A stretch of DNA of 64,000 nt from IMG/VR virus record IMGVR_UViG_3300042879_003994, positions 1 to 64,000 of that record, one strand, 5' to 3'. Positions within the stretch are counted from its first letter, which is position 1; each line of letters starts with the position of its first letter. This document shows positions 7,036-14,807 of this stretch, one piece after another. The notes beneath the pieces were generated by a model. The model was not told the DNA's origin and made no database searches. It worked only from the letters and a program-made list of their open reading frames with translations. The DNA is from a virus. The position numbers and the translations under genes were made by a program.

Positions 7036-7288
7036 CTATATAGTCCTTTATTATATTATATAATCTAGATTCTTCTGGATTAGCTTCTCTTTCTATTTCT
7101 TCAAAATTATAGAATATATACTCTTTAAGTTGATGATGTTTGAATCTATGTATTCCTTTTATATCATCTCCGCTAACAAATATATATCTAAATGGAAGTG
7201 GTTCGTTTTTTATTTTATATAACTTTCCATATTTGGGGAAGATTTGTTCGCTTTTATCTAGAAAATTTAGTATCTTCTTAAATATCAT
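6995..7288 (-). CDS. Hypothetical protein
   Basis: 97 aa, no recognised domain. It contains a basic/aromatic segment (KYGKLYKIKNEPLPFRYI) followed by VSGDDIKG and an acidic C-terminal helix. It is tightly coupled: it overlaps the upstream gene by 4 nt and the flavoprotein gene downstream by 41 nt. Its operon position is the only functional hint. Confidence 0.6.
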   Translation of the reverse strand: MIFKKILNFLDKSEQIFPKYGKLYKIKNEPLPFRYIFVSGDDIKGIHRFKHHQLKEYIFYNFEEIEREANPEESRLYNIIKDYIDELARKEKNSYHN

Positions 7289-7488
7289 AAAATTCCAAAA
7301 ACTTTTAACATAACGATTGAAGAAACAATTGCGCCAATCAAACTACTGCAAGTTCTAATTATTTCCAATTTATGATTATGGTGATCTACCCATATCTCAA
7401 AAGGATCTCTTAGCTTGCCTCTAGCAAGCAATTTTTTTCTTTGTTTTTTACTCAACTTTATATTTGATATATCTTTTAAAGTTATCAT
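7285..7488 (-). CDS. Small protein with C-terminal membrane segment
   Basis: 67 aa. The N-terminal 40 residues are basic (LSKKQRKKLLARGKLRD). Residues about 48-66 (SLIGAIVSSIVMLKVFGIL) form one transmembrane helix, giving a probable N-in, tail-anchored topology. Function unknown. The ATG overlaps the TGA of the 57-aa gene upstream. Confidence 0.6.
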   Translation of the reverse strand: MITLKDISNIKLSKKQRKKLLARGKLRDPFEIWVDHHNHKLEIIRTCSSLIGAIVSSIVMLKVFGIL

Positions 7489-7658
7489 CTTTTTCCTTTC
7501 CTAGCTGGCTTCCAAAGAATATCATCCGTGTCTAAATCTGAACTCCAAAGCATTAATTTTGAATATAACCCATATCCAAAACCATTAAACCATTGCATGG
7601 TAGTTTTACTTATGATATCTCCTATATAATAAAATATATAAACTAAAAATAATCTCAT
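7485..7658 (-). CDS. 57-aa small protein, possibly membrane-associated
   Basis: ATG at 7658, TGA at 7485-7487 overlapping the next start (ATGA). It starts MRLFLVYIFYYIGDIISK, a hydrophobic helix, and continues with MQWFNGFGYGLYSKLMLWSS and DLDTD. The aromatic/Gly middle and the perfect coupling to the following gene argue that it is real. No function is known to me. It is the first gene of the operon ending in the tRNAs. Confidence 0.65.
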   Translation of the reverse strand: MRLFLVYIFYYIGDIISKTTMQWFNGFGYGLYSKLMLWSSDLDTDDILWKPARKGKR

Positions 7659-7708
7659 AATATATGATATTTTTTATAATAAAGTATTTCTAATGTTTAT
7701 AATGATAA

Positions 7709-7721
7709 AAGTGTAATATAT
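7709..7721 (+). promoter_or_regulatory. Putative late promoter box
   Basis: AAGTGTAATATAT; the G of GTGTAA is 16 nt before the ATG at 7727. Confidence 0.55.
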
Positions 7722-7726
7722 AAAAT

Positions 7727-8515
7727 ATGAGCTGTAATTCAGATATATCTTTTCCATCTTATCTAGATTCTCTGATAAAAGAGATAAATTATGGAACAAG
7801 CAATGCCAAAAAGAACTGTGTATGTAATTTAAAAATTCCTAAAAAAGAAGATGGATGTCCAGTCTTAGATAGTAATAATAAAGCAGCCGGATTTAATGAA
7901 TGTTTAATTATAGATAATCCTCCATCAACTGGTCCAGATACAAACTTTCCATTCTCCATGAATCTAGCTGATATATCAAAAATCTATTGGCAAGGAAAAA
8001 AATGGAAGATGACATTTTCTGTTAGTTCATGGGATGAGACTGGTGATTGCGGTAGGAAATCTACTTTCTCTCAGGATGGAACAAATAATCCAAAAGATAC
8101 GAATATAATCACTCCAGAAGATTTAAAAGAAAGAATTTGCTCTGCCTCGTTTCAAACTGCATCAACATCTGTTAATGGAAAAGTAAAATTTAAGCCTAAT
8201 GGCACAAACCCATGCGAAGAAGCGTCTGAATCTGAAGCCGATGCTTCATTCTCTGTATCAGTAACAATAGATTTATCATCATCATATCTTCAAGAAGATG
8301 GTACTTTTTGGCCACATATTACATTAGGCGGTGGATTCAGTTTAAGTCCTGCTGGTGCGACTAAAGTAAGAGCTCGACTACCAAATGGAATTAATTTTAA
8401 AATTTTTGGTAAAAAACTACCCAAAGTTTATTATGATTGGTATCCAGACTGGCATGATGACGCTGCTTGGAGTTGGAGTGGCGGAGTCGTAGCGGATTTT
8501 GATGTACAATATTAA
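7727..8515 (+). CDS. Hypothetical cysteine-containing probable virion protein
   Basis: 262 aa, Ser/Thr/Asn/Gly-rich, with scattered cysteines near the N-terminus (MSCNSD, KKNCVCNLKIPKKEDGCP) and a Trp/Tyr-rich end (YYDWYPDWHDDAAWSWSGG). The composition suggests a beta-rich extracellular or virion protein. It has the late-type box. It shares this Cys/Ser-rich style with the 11056 and 53927 genes, but I see no clear sequence homology to them. Confidence 0.6.
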   Translation: MSCNSDISFPSYLDSLIKEINYGTSNAKKNCVCNLKIPKKEDGCPVLDSNNKAAGFNECLIIDNPPSTGPDTNFPFSMNLADISKIYWQGKKWKMTFSVSSWDETGDCGRKSTFSQDGTNNPKDTNIITPEDLKERICSASFQTASTSVNGKVKFKPNGTNPCEEASESEADASFSVSVTIDLSSSYLQEDGTFWPHITLGGGFSLSPAGATKVRARLPNGINFKIFGKKLPKVYYDWYPDWHDDAAWSWSGGVVADFDVQY

Positions 8516-9026
8516 TTTTTTAAATAATGACATTGATGTTTTAAAACTGAAGAACATCTTTGAATCTTTAACTGATCTTGTTGGTTTATTAAATGATAAT
8601 AACATCTCATATGCTATTGGTGGGTATTTGTCTTTAGTTTTTAAATCTGGTAAAATTTATAGGACACCAAAAGATATTGATTTAAGTATTCATACTTGGG
8701 ACGATTATAATAAACTAGAGTCTATACTTATCTTAAGTAATAACTACAAAATTAATCTTTCTAAAAATCAGATTGAAAGGGGTTCTGCGTTTAAATTGAC
8801 TTTCAATTTAAATAGTCTAATTATGAAAATTATAACAACTAAAAATGACATGCCTATAAGAATAGATATATTCTATAATGAGAATAAACAAGACAAGGAG
8901 ATATTCAGGATGAACGATTTAGATATATATTACAATTACAAAACTTGTCTATCTACTAAAAAATATTATATAGAAAATGGCTCATCTATAGATAAACACC
9001 AAAAAGACTTATCTATGTTTGCTTAA
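8502..9026 (+). CDS. Nucleotidyltransferase-superfamily protein
   Basis: 174 aa from the ATG at 8502 (overlapping the previous gene by 14 nt). Around residues 35-60 it has AIGGYLSLVFKSGK, then PKDIDLSI: the glycine loop and D-x-D of the pol-beta/AbiEii/MNT nucleotidyltransferase fold. A later RIDIFY supplies a possible third acidic residue. Relatives modify RNA, proteins or small molecules, including toxin-antitoxin enzymes. No partner is adjacent, so the substrate is open. Confidence 0.6.
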   Translation: MYNINFLNNDIDVLKLKNIFESLTDLVGLLNDNNISYAIGGYLSLVFKSGKIYRTPKDIDLSIHTWDDYNKLESILILSNNYKINLSKNQIERGSAFKLTFNLNSLIMKIITTKNDMPIRIDIFYNENKQDKEIFRMNDLDIYYNYKTCLSTKKYYIENGSSIDKHQKDLSMFA

Positions 9027-9028
9027 TA

Positions 9029-10021
9029 TCAGATTAATTCTTTATTCCCAGAGAAAAGTATTTCGATTGGTTGATCTAAAGCGTGAAGTAGCTGACTTTT
9101 TATAAAAGATTGCATAGCTTGTAGGGTATTAAATTTATAAAGATTATTATTCTGCAAGAGTTTATATGTATGTATCTTTTCTAGAATATCACATTTATTA
9201 ATAATTAGTTTAGTAACACCAGAAATTTTAATTGCATCAATTAGTTTATTTAAATTTAGCCAGTTAGCAATTCTTCTACGACCAGTAGTTGATCCAAATT
9301 CTTGACCAGTTTCTATCAGCATATTCAACTCTGGGTCTTGCCAAAGACTTTCTGGAAATAAAGGATCTACTCCGCTTTTCGTATCATAAATCTTTGCCAC
9401 GCCAATAATATCTTTAATCTTTTTAGGCGAAAAGCCTAGAGAACAAGCAGAATAGGGCAGAGTTTCACTACTTGTAACATATGGATAATCGCCGTAATTT
9501 ATATCCAACCAAAAACTTTGCGCTCCTTCACATAAAATATTACCATAAAGTTCACCATCCCAAAGATATTGTTTATCAATATAATCTCTAGCAAGTTTGC
9601 CTATTCTCAACATCTTATCTCCATACGCAGGAGCAATGCCTTGGCCAGTTGTTCCTAGTTTCTTTTTAAGAACTTGAAGATCATATTGAATGTGCTTTTC
9701 TGTGATAATATGAGCTTTTGGACTTACTTTAATTAATGATGTATCAAAACCTTCTTTCTGAAGATACTCTATTTCATCAAAAAATTTATCAACATTAATA
9801 ACACAATTAGGTCCAATAACGCTAAGTTTATTTTGAAAAACTCCGCATGGGATAATATGAGTTTTATATTTCTTATCTCCTAAGTATACAGTATGCCCTG
9901 CATTTGGTCCACCATTCCAACGGCAAACTATATCGTAATTTCTGCTAATAGCATTACTTATCTTGCCCTTACCTTCATCACCCCAAGCTAGGCCAAATAT
10001 AATATCTACTGAGTTTATCAT
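9029..10021 (-). CDS. purA: Adenylosuccinate synthetase (short, PurA/PurZ superfamily)
   Basis: GTP-dependent ligation of aspartate to IMP, the committed step to AMP. GLAWGDEGKGK carries the catalytic Asp (D15), and GGPNAGHT the catalytic His (H43). GTTGQGIAPAYGDK and EFGSTTGRRRIANW are further signatures. 330 aa is about 100 shorter than the usual bacterial enzyme and near the size of archaeal PurA and phage PurZ. PurZ enzymes that make 2-aminoadenine nucleotides replace this Asp; here it is kept, so PurA chemistry is favoured. Confidence 0.88.
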   Translation of the reverse strand: MINSVDIIFGLAWGDEGKGKISNAISRNYDIVCRWNGGPNAGHTVYLGDKKYKTHIIPCGVFQNKLSVIGPNCVINVDKFFDEIEYLQKEGFDTSLIKVSPKAHIITEKHIQYDLQVLKKKLGTTGQGIAPAYGDKMLRIGKLARDYIDKQYLWDGELYGNILCEGAQSFWLDINYGDYPYVTSSETLPYSACSLGFSPKKIKDIIGVAKIYDTKSGVDPLFPESLWQDPELNMLIETGQEFGSTTGRRRIANWLNLNKLIDAIKISGVTKLIINKCDILEKIHTYKLLQNNNLYKFNTLQAMQSFIKSQLLHALDQPIEILFSGNKELI

Positions 10022-10059
10022 TAATTTATATTATTATAATCAAAGTATAGCTAAAATAC

Positions 10060-10072
10060 AAGTGTAAATTAT
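10060..10072 (+). promoter_or_regulatory. Putative late promoter box
   Basis: AAGTGTAAATTAT; the G of GTGTAA is 15 nt before the ATG at 10077. On the opposite strand a TATAAT (10039-10034) may serve purA. Confidence 0.55.
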
Positions 10073-10076
10073 CAAT

Positions 10077-11042
10077 ATGTTTAAATATATATTAGGATTT
10101 TCAGCATTCATATTAGCGTCTTGTGCGGCTTTCTTTTCTGTGAAAGGAATAGCTCTTCTTTTCGCTGCAAGTTTCTGGAGCGTGGCAGTAATGGCTGGTA
10201 GCCTTGAACTTGCTAAATTAATATCTGCTAGTTATCTTTATCGTTATTGGAAAGATATAAATAAAATTCTTAAAAACTATATGTTAGCCGCGACTATTCT
10301 GCTTATGGGCATTACTAGTCTTGGTATATTCGGTTTTCTTTCGGATGCATTTCAAAGAAATTTCTCGCAATATAGTTTAAACTTATCAAAAATTAATAGT
10401 CTAAAATCTCAACAAACTTTTTTAACTTCTCAAATAGAATTTAATAAAAATAAATTAAAAGACTTAATAGAACTTCAAAAAACATATCAATCATCTTTAG
10501 ACAATGCAGTAAAGCAAGATGTAACAACTACCAAAACTACTAGTGGTGGGTTATTTAGTAGTGGTCAAACTGAAAAAGTCACAGATATAAGATTAGTAGA
10601 AAGTCGAAATAAAATAGTAGAAGGATCTCAGCAAAATATTAATAATCTATTTTCACAAATATCTACTGTTACTACTGATCTTCAAAATCTAGAGAAACAA
10701 TCTTCTGAAAATGCTCAGACCATTATTCAGCTAGAAAGCGATAATACAAAGGGTGAGATAGGTACATTTAAATTTGTGGCAGAGGCTTTTGGTATGAATA
10801 TAGAAACCGCTGTGAGAATATTTATTATATTGATAGTGATTGTGTTTGATCCATTAGCAGTTTGTCTTGTAATAGCTTACAACTCTTTAAATAAAAAAGA
10901 ATATAAAATAGAACCAAAAGAAATAATAAAAGAACAACAAATAGAAAAACCAATAGAAAAATTAAAAATTATATATAGAGACTTTAAAAGAGGAACGAAG
11001 GTAAAACATAATCCAGACTTTGCAGATCCTAATCTAAATTAG
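10077..11042 (+). CDS. Multi-pass membrane protein with coiled coil
   Basis: 321 aa. Hydrophobic segments lie at about 3-22, 26-46, 68-90 and 240-265. Between them is a long Gln/Asn/Lys-rich helical region (about 100-230) that looks like a coiled coil or a large soluble loop. The C-terminus is Lys/Pro-rich. Similar phage membrane proteins are known but uncharacterised. The late box upstream suggests expression with virion or lysis genes. Confidence 0.65.
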   Translation: MFKYILGFSAFILASCAAFFSVKGIALLFAASFWSVAVMAGSLELAKLISASYLYRYWKDINKILKNYMLAATILLMGITSLGIFGFLSDAFQRNFSQYSLNLSKINSLKSQQTFLTSQIEFNKNKLKDLIELQKTYQSSLDNAVKQDVTTTKTTSGGLFSSGQTEKVTDIRLVESRNKIVEGSQQNINNLFSQISTVTTDLQNLEKQSSENAQTIIQLESDNTKGEIGTFKFVAEAFGMNIETAVRIFIILIVIVFDPLAVCLVIAYNSLNKKEYKIEPKEIIKEQQIEKPIEKLKIIYRDFKRGTKVKHNPDFADPNLN

Positions 11043-11050
11043 TGTAATAC
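11040..11050 (+). promoter_or_regulatory. Putative late promoter box
   Basis: TAGTGTAATAC overlapping the TAG stop of the preceding gene; the G of GTGTAA is 14 nt before the ATG at 11056. Confidence 0.5.
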
Positions 11051-11055
11051 TCTCT

Positions 11056-12222
11056 ATGGCTAACTTATGCTCATCAAGTCAACTAAATGGTTGTGCTAAT
11101 TGTGGATCAAATTTATCTTTATTCGCTATAAGTACAAGTGTTTCTCAGGCTAAATTTGGATATGCGTGTTTGGATGAAAGCGCTGGTGGCCCATTTCTTG
11201 CTACTTCTACTAGTTCTAATCTAAACAGCCAAGGTATAGAAACTCTTATCTGTGGCGCAGATAATACACTTTGCTCATACTCCTTCTCATCTCGTTTAAA
11301 TTATGGAGTAGATAGTTATGGTCAAATATTTATAGGAACAAACAGTAGTTTACTTTACTCGTATAATAGTTATTTTAAAGATGGATGTGGTTCTTGTTCT
11401 CCACCAAACGAATCTTTTAGTACAGACAATTACTCTAGCCAGACTATTTCTAAAAGAAATGCCTGTGAAGAAGATAAAACAACGTCTTCAGATCCATTTG
11501 GACCACCCAATCTTTGCATGGTTCCTTGCGATAGCCCAGGATGCTCTAATTCATATTCATGTGAAAAAGTAATCAATACAGACTCTGATAGTACTAATTT
11601 TGATGGCATATTTACACCTACTCCTCCATGTACTGATTGTGATGGCAATCCTATAATATGTCCACCTCCATTTGGTTATTCTGTAACATCTAATTTATCT
11701 GCAAATATTATCCAATCCGTATCAAATATCTGCACCTTATCTCTCGTTTACGGCCTTTGTAAATCTTCAGCAGAAGTAAAAATTTCTCTTCTAGAATCTA
11801 ACGGACCTCAAGATTGTCAAAACGGAAAATGTGGAGATGGAAAAAAAGACGATTGCTGGGGAAGTGCTTCGCCCTTTTCAATAGTTGATAATAATCTTGA
11901 CGATCCTAACGCAAATTCTACGACATCTCAGAAACTAAAGTTTAAAATTGCTGCTCCTAAAGAAGGTTTCGATAAAAAATATAAAAGTATCTCTGGAAGA
12001 GTTATTCTTTATTATGGTGGAACTGAAGGAAAGACTCCTTGCTGTGATGATGATTTTGATGGTACTGTAGTAGGAGAAAATTCATACTCAATTTCAGCTG
12101 GACAAACATTTAAAGATGATTACTTTGCTGCTAATTGCGGAGCCTTTGATAACGATGATCAAAGTTCGGTAGGCGAAACTATAAATATTTGTTATACTAT
12201 TGATAGAATAACATTTATTTAA
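11056..12222 (+). CDS. Cysteine-rich probable virion protein, paralogue A
   Basis: 388 aa, Ser/Asn/Gly-rich with many Cys. The N-terminus MANLCSSSQLNGCANCG and the C-terminal 150 residues (GDGKKDDCWGSASPF, PCCDDDFDG, ETINICYTID) recur in the minus-strand gene at 53927-55063, while the middle is different. Acidic Asp-rich stretches could bind calcium. No known domain is recognised. The late box and beta-type composition suggest a virion surface or fibre component. A 116-nt block (11836-11951) is identical in the paralogue. Confidence 0.7.
   Translation: MANLCSSSQLNGCANCGSNLSLFAISTSVSQAKFGYACLDESAGGPFLATSTSSNLNSQGIETLICGADNTLCSYSFSSRLNYGVDSYGQIFIGTNSSLLYSYNSYFKDGCGSCSPPNESFSTDNYSSQTISKRNACEEDKTTSSDPFGPPNLCMVPCDSPGCSNSYSCEKVINTDSDSTNFDGIFTPTPPCTDCDGNPIICPPPFGYSVTSNLSANIIQSVSNICTLSLVYGLCKSSAEVKISLLESNGPQDCQNGKCGDGKKDDCWGSASPFSIVDNNLDDPNANSTTSQKLKFKIAAPKEGFDKKYKSISGRVILYYGGTEGKTPCCDDDFDGTVVGENSYSISAGQTFKDDYFAANCGAFDNDDQSSVGETINICYTIDRITFI
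11836..11951 (+). repeat. 116-nt identical inverted repeat, copy 1
   Basis: Identical base for base to the reverse complement of 54198-54313, 42 kb away. Sequence on both sides has diverged, including synonymous differences. Confidence 0.9.
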
Positions 12223-12410
12223 TATTTCTTAATTTTATAGTTTTTATTAGAAGGATCTATCTTAAGGATGTGAGCTTTAGCTTTAGATAATCCCTCTTTT
12301 GATGGAGGAAATACTCCATAAAGAAAATTATCATTTTTACTAAAAATAGCGTAGTACTTATGTTTTAGTTTCTTCTGATTCTGATTTTTTGTCTTGGTTT
12401 TCTTTTTCAT
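12219..12410 (-). CDS. Small basic protein
   Basis: 63 aa. The N-terminal 17 residues are Lys/Asn/Gln-rich and overlap the upstream gene by 53 nt. The rest (YYAIFSKNDNFLYGVFPPSK, then SKAKAHILKI) looks like a small folded domain. No other start codon is available. Its stop overlaps the stop of the convergent 11056 gene. Function unknown. Confidence 0.55.
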   Translation of the reverse strand: MKKKTKTKNQNQKKLKHKYYAIFSKNDNFLYGVFPPSKEGLSKAKAHILKIDPSNKNYKIKKY

Positions 12411-12621
12411 TTACTAATTTCATTAGATGTTCTTTTAAAGCGTCTCTAGCTTTATCGCAAAAATCTTGTCCCATTTGACCACAGCAATTTTTAAACTTTT
12501 TACCGGTATATGGACAAACTGTATTCCTTGGTATCTTAGGATATATTCTGACTATAGGACTAAATTCTGTAGCCCTAGCATATTCTATTGAAGTTAGTTT
12601 ATCTACATTTTCTTTATCCAT
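12358..12621 (-). CDS. SEC-C-like zinc-binding protein
   Basis: 87 aa. NTVCPYTGKKFKNCCGQ matches a SEC-C-type motif (C-P-x-G-x-K-x-K-x-CC), the small zinc-binding module found on SecA and many accessory proteins, here with one cysteine position altered. The C-terminus is a highly charged Lys/Glu tail. Its role in the phage is unknown. It has a sigma70-like promoter. Confidence 0.65.
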   Translation of the reverse strand: MDKENVDKLTSIEYARATEFSPIVRIYPKIPRNTVCPYTGKKFKNCCGQMGQDFCDKARDALKEHLMKLVNEKENQDKKSESEETKT

Positions 12622-12626
12622 AATAT

Positions 12627-12654
12627 ATTATATGTTATTTATTGAGTAAATCAA
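12627..12654 (-). promoter_or_regulatory. Sigma70-like promoter
   Basis: Minus strand TTGATT (12654-12649), 16 bp, TATAAT (12632-12627), five nt before the ATG at 12621. Confidence 0.6.
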
Positions 12655-13763
12655 ATTTTTCCATGAGCAAAGCCTTCATACATGCTATTGGGGCTATTCC
12701 TAACGGCTTGAATCTTGTTAAGCCATAAACCGCCCCTCATATCCTTAAGATCTCTAAAACCTAAATAGCTCATTGCGCTTCTTAGTCCATTGGCAAAATC
12801 ATAAACAACGTCTTCTAAAGATTTGTTCTCTATAATAGGAATTAAGGTGTTGTCTCCTTCTACAAATAGATTCTTTTTTGTGCCATCATATAATTCGTAA
12901 TCTTCGACAACATCTCTGCTTGCCATACCTCTGTATTTCGCGAATGTCTTACCATCTTTCTCAATTATGTCTTGATCATCAACAACATCTGATAGTCCGG
13001 CAAATATTCTACCGCATATAACCGCATCACACCCACTAGCTATAGCTTTAACAAGATCCTTTGGATATCTAATTCCACCATCAGTTAGTATACTTGGTCT
13101 ATTTGATGGGTCGGGTTCATTTGAATTAAACAAATCTACTTGAGATAGTTCCCAATTCCTAACGGCTTTCCAAGCGTAATAATTACCAGTTAAACTTGGA
13201 CATCCTATCCCAGTTTTTACTTGAGTTAAACACATTGAACCTGGACCAATTAAGTGTCTAAATCCATCTGCTTTTAATGTAGCTAGTCTATAAACGCTTT
13301 GTTTTGTTAGTGTATTTCCAACGATGATATCTTGCTTAAATCCAGCGGTTTTATACCATCTTAGAAAATCTTCTACATTTTTAGCTAAACCATTTGCTGT
13401 ATCTAGAAAATATATATCTGTATATGTACTGGTTGCTCTAATCCTGTTGTCTGCGTCTTTTAAACCGATAGCTGTAACGCAAAAATCACTTTCATCTTTA
13501 ATAATTTTTGATTTACTAGCTTGATCATCAATAGACATAAATCTATGTATTACGCCCGCTCCACCCAATTTATTAATCTTAATACAAGATTTTACAGATG
13601 AAACTGTATCCATTGGAGATAAGATAATTGGTATTTTTATCTGGTGATTTTTTGAAATCTTAGTCTTTGTGCTTACTTCTTTTCTTGAATTAATATCTGA
13701 AAAGTTTGGTAAAAGGGAAATATCATCATAACTTAAGGCTTCTTTAAATTCTTGTTTTTGCAT
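12651..13763 (-). CDS. IMP dehydrogenase / GMP reductase family enzyme
   Basis: A TIM-barrel purine enzyme without the CBS domains of bacterial GuaB (370 aa). Visible are SYDDISLLP at the start, SPMDTVSS, the catalytic loop GPGSMCLTQVKTGIG with Cys178, ILTDGGIRYPKD and KYRGMASRD. The usual IMPDH flap Arg-Tyr (VEGRVPYKG) is replaced by VEGDNTLIP, so it cannot be decided whether IMP is oxidised or GMP reduced. With PurA nearby it points to phage control of purine pools. Confidence 0.85.
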   Translation of the reverse strand: MQKQEFKEALSYDDISLLPNFSDINSRKEVSTKTKISKNHQIKIPIILSPMDTVSSVKSCIKINKLGGAGVIHRFMSIDDQASKSKIIKDESDFCVTAIGLKDADNRIRATSTYTDIYFLDTANGLAKNVEDFLRWYKTAGFKQDIIVGNTLTKQSVYRLATLKADGFRHLIGPGSMCLTQVKTGIGCPSLTGNYYAWKAVRNWELSQVDLFNSNEPDPSNRPSILTDGGIRYPKDLVKAIASGCDAVICGRIFAGLSDVVDDQDIIEKDGKTFAKYRGMASRDVVEDYELYDGTKKNLFVEGDNTLIPIIENKSLEDVVYDFANGLRSAMSYLGFRDLKDMRGGLWLNKIQAVRNSPNSMYEGFAHGKI

Positions 13764-13769
13764 TTAAGT

Positions 13770-13798
13770 ATAGTATTAAAATTTTTCAAAAAAATCAA
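13770..13798 (-). promoter_or_regulatory. Sigma70-like promoter of the IMPDH/GMPR gene
   Basis: Minus strand TTGATT (13798-13793), 17 bp, TACTAT (13775-13770), six nt before the ATG at 13763. It is back to back with the plus-strand promoter. Confidence 0.6.
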
Positions 13799-13806
13799 GC
13801 CAAATC

Positions 13807-13835
13807 TTGACTCTAGTATAAAAAAGATATATAAT
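13807..13835 (+). promoter_or_regulatory. Strong sigma70 promoter of the nucleotide operon
   Basis: TTGACT (13807-13812), 17 bp, perfect TATAAT (13830-13835), six nt before an ATG at 13842. Confidence 0.75.
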
Positions 13836-13841
13836 ACTTAA

Positions 13842-13916
13842 ATGGTCGAAACATTTATATGTGTTATATTAGGGTTCATGCTTTTAGCGTATTGGCAATA
13901 TAAAGATGCAAAATAA
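13842..13916 (+). CDS. 24-aa membrane micropeptide
   Basis: ATG at 13842, TAA at 13914-13916. The peptide runs MVETFICVILGFMLLAYWQY then KDAK: a single hydrophobic helix with a charged C-terminus. It follows a near-consensus promoter at the same distance as other first genes here. Its stop overlaps the start of the dCMP deaminase by 11 nt. It may be a genuine micropeptide or a coupling leader. Confidence 0.5.
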   Translation: MVETFICVILGFMLLAYWQYKDAK

Positions 13917-14322
13917 TAGAATCTCATTTATCGAAGCAGCAATGCTGACGGCTACTATTTGGTCTAATAGATCAGAAGACTTACATAAAAAAGTAGGAGC
14001 GTGTATCTTAAATGAAGAAGGCAGAGTGTTATCCGTAGGATACAATGGTCTAACTTCAAAATTAAATAAAGATATTTCTTTTTGGGAAAATAGAGATAAT
14101 AGACGCGATTATGTCATTCATGCCGAAGTGAATGCTTTGGCTTTAATAAAAAAACAAGACAATCCATACTTAATTGCCACAACTCTTCTTCCTTGCTCTC
14201 ATTGTGCGACTAATATAGCTTGCTATAATATTAAAAAGGTAGTATATACTGAAGAATATGAAAAAGATCAAAAAGCTAAGGAAATATTTAAATTCTATAA
14301 TATAGAACTAATAAAAATATGA
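13906..14322 (+). CDS. Deoxycytidylate (dCMP) deaminase
   Basis: Converts dCMP to dUMP, feeding ThyX. The zinc site is complete: HAEVNA (H72, catalytic E74) and PCSHC (C97, C100). 138 aa is typical of the zinc-dependent cytidine/dCMP deaminase family. It sits with the dNMP kinase and ribonucleotide reductase genes. dCMP specificity is inferred from context and from the resemblance to ComEB-type enzymes. Confidence 0.88.
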   Translation: MQNNRISFIEAAMLTATIWSNRSEDLHKKVGACILNEEGRVLSVGYNGLTSKLNKDISFWENRDNRRDYVIHAEVNALALIKKQDNPYLIATTLLPCSHCATNIACYNIKKVVYTEEYEKDQKAKEIFKFYNIELIKI

Positions 14323-14807
14323 AATATATTTTCATCTCTATTTTACTTTTAAACGCTAATCTATATTCTCAATCTGGTCAGATATATGAAACATATAAGA
14401 CAAAGGTTGATTCTACTGACGAGTCTCACGGAACTATTTTTCCGAAGCCATTCCAGACTTTCAATTATATAAAAACGCACAGGGGCATTGAGTTGTATGA
14501 GACGTATAAAACCACAACTGGTTCCACAAATGAATCTAAGGGTACTATTTTTTCAAAGCCATTCCCTAAATACATAATAATTGAAAATAAAATATACGAA
14601 ACATATAATAATAAGTCTTACAAGACAAACGAATCTCATGGAACAATATTTACTAAACCATTTGAGTCTAGCCAAATATTAGAAGATGTAGATATATCTA
14701 AGTTTAAAACAAAAAATAAAGAGGATATAAAAATTACTTACCAAGTTAAATTTAAGGAAACACTTCCGAAATATAATGGTGAAGGAGACATAACTTATGG
14801 AGAATAA
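14319..14807 (+). CDS. Exported protein with three 23-residue repeats
   Basis: 162 aa. Residues 1-17 (MKYIFISILLLNANLYS) form a signal peptide. Three repeats follow at about 23-45, 60-82 and 93-115, each with YETY, a Thr/Asn-Glu-Ser turn, (H/K)GTIF and KPF (for example DESHGTIFPKPF, NESKGTIFSKPF, NESHGTIFTKPF). Repeats are joined by variable linkers. The tail is Lys-rich. The family is unrecognised. A periplasmic or surface protein encoded inside a nucleotide-metabolism operon is unexpected. Confidence 0.7.
   Translation: MKYIFISILLLNANLYSQSGQIYETYKTKVDSTDESHGTIFPKPFQTFNYIKTHRGIELYETYKTTTGSTNESKGTIFSKPFPKYIIIENKIYETYNNKSYKTNESHGTIFTKPFESSQILEDVDISKFKTKNKEDIKITYQVKFKETLPKYNGEGDITYGE

Noticed and set aside
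9029-10021. PurZ (2-aminoadenine) synthetase
   Set aside because: The catalytic Asp of PurA is kept in GDEGKGK; PurZ enzymes replace it. No DatZ or MazZ is seen in the window.
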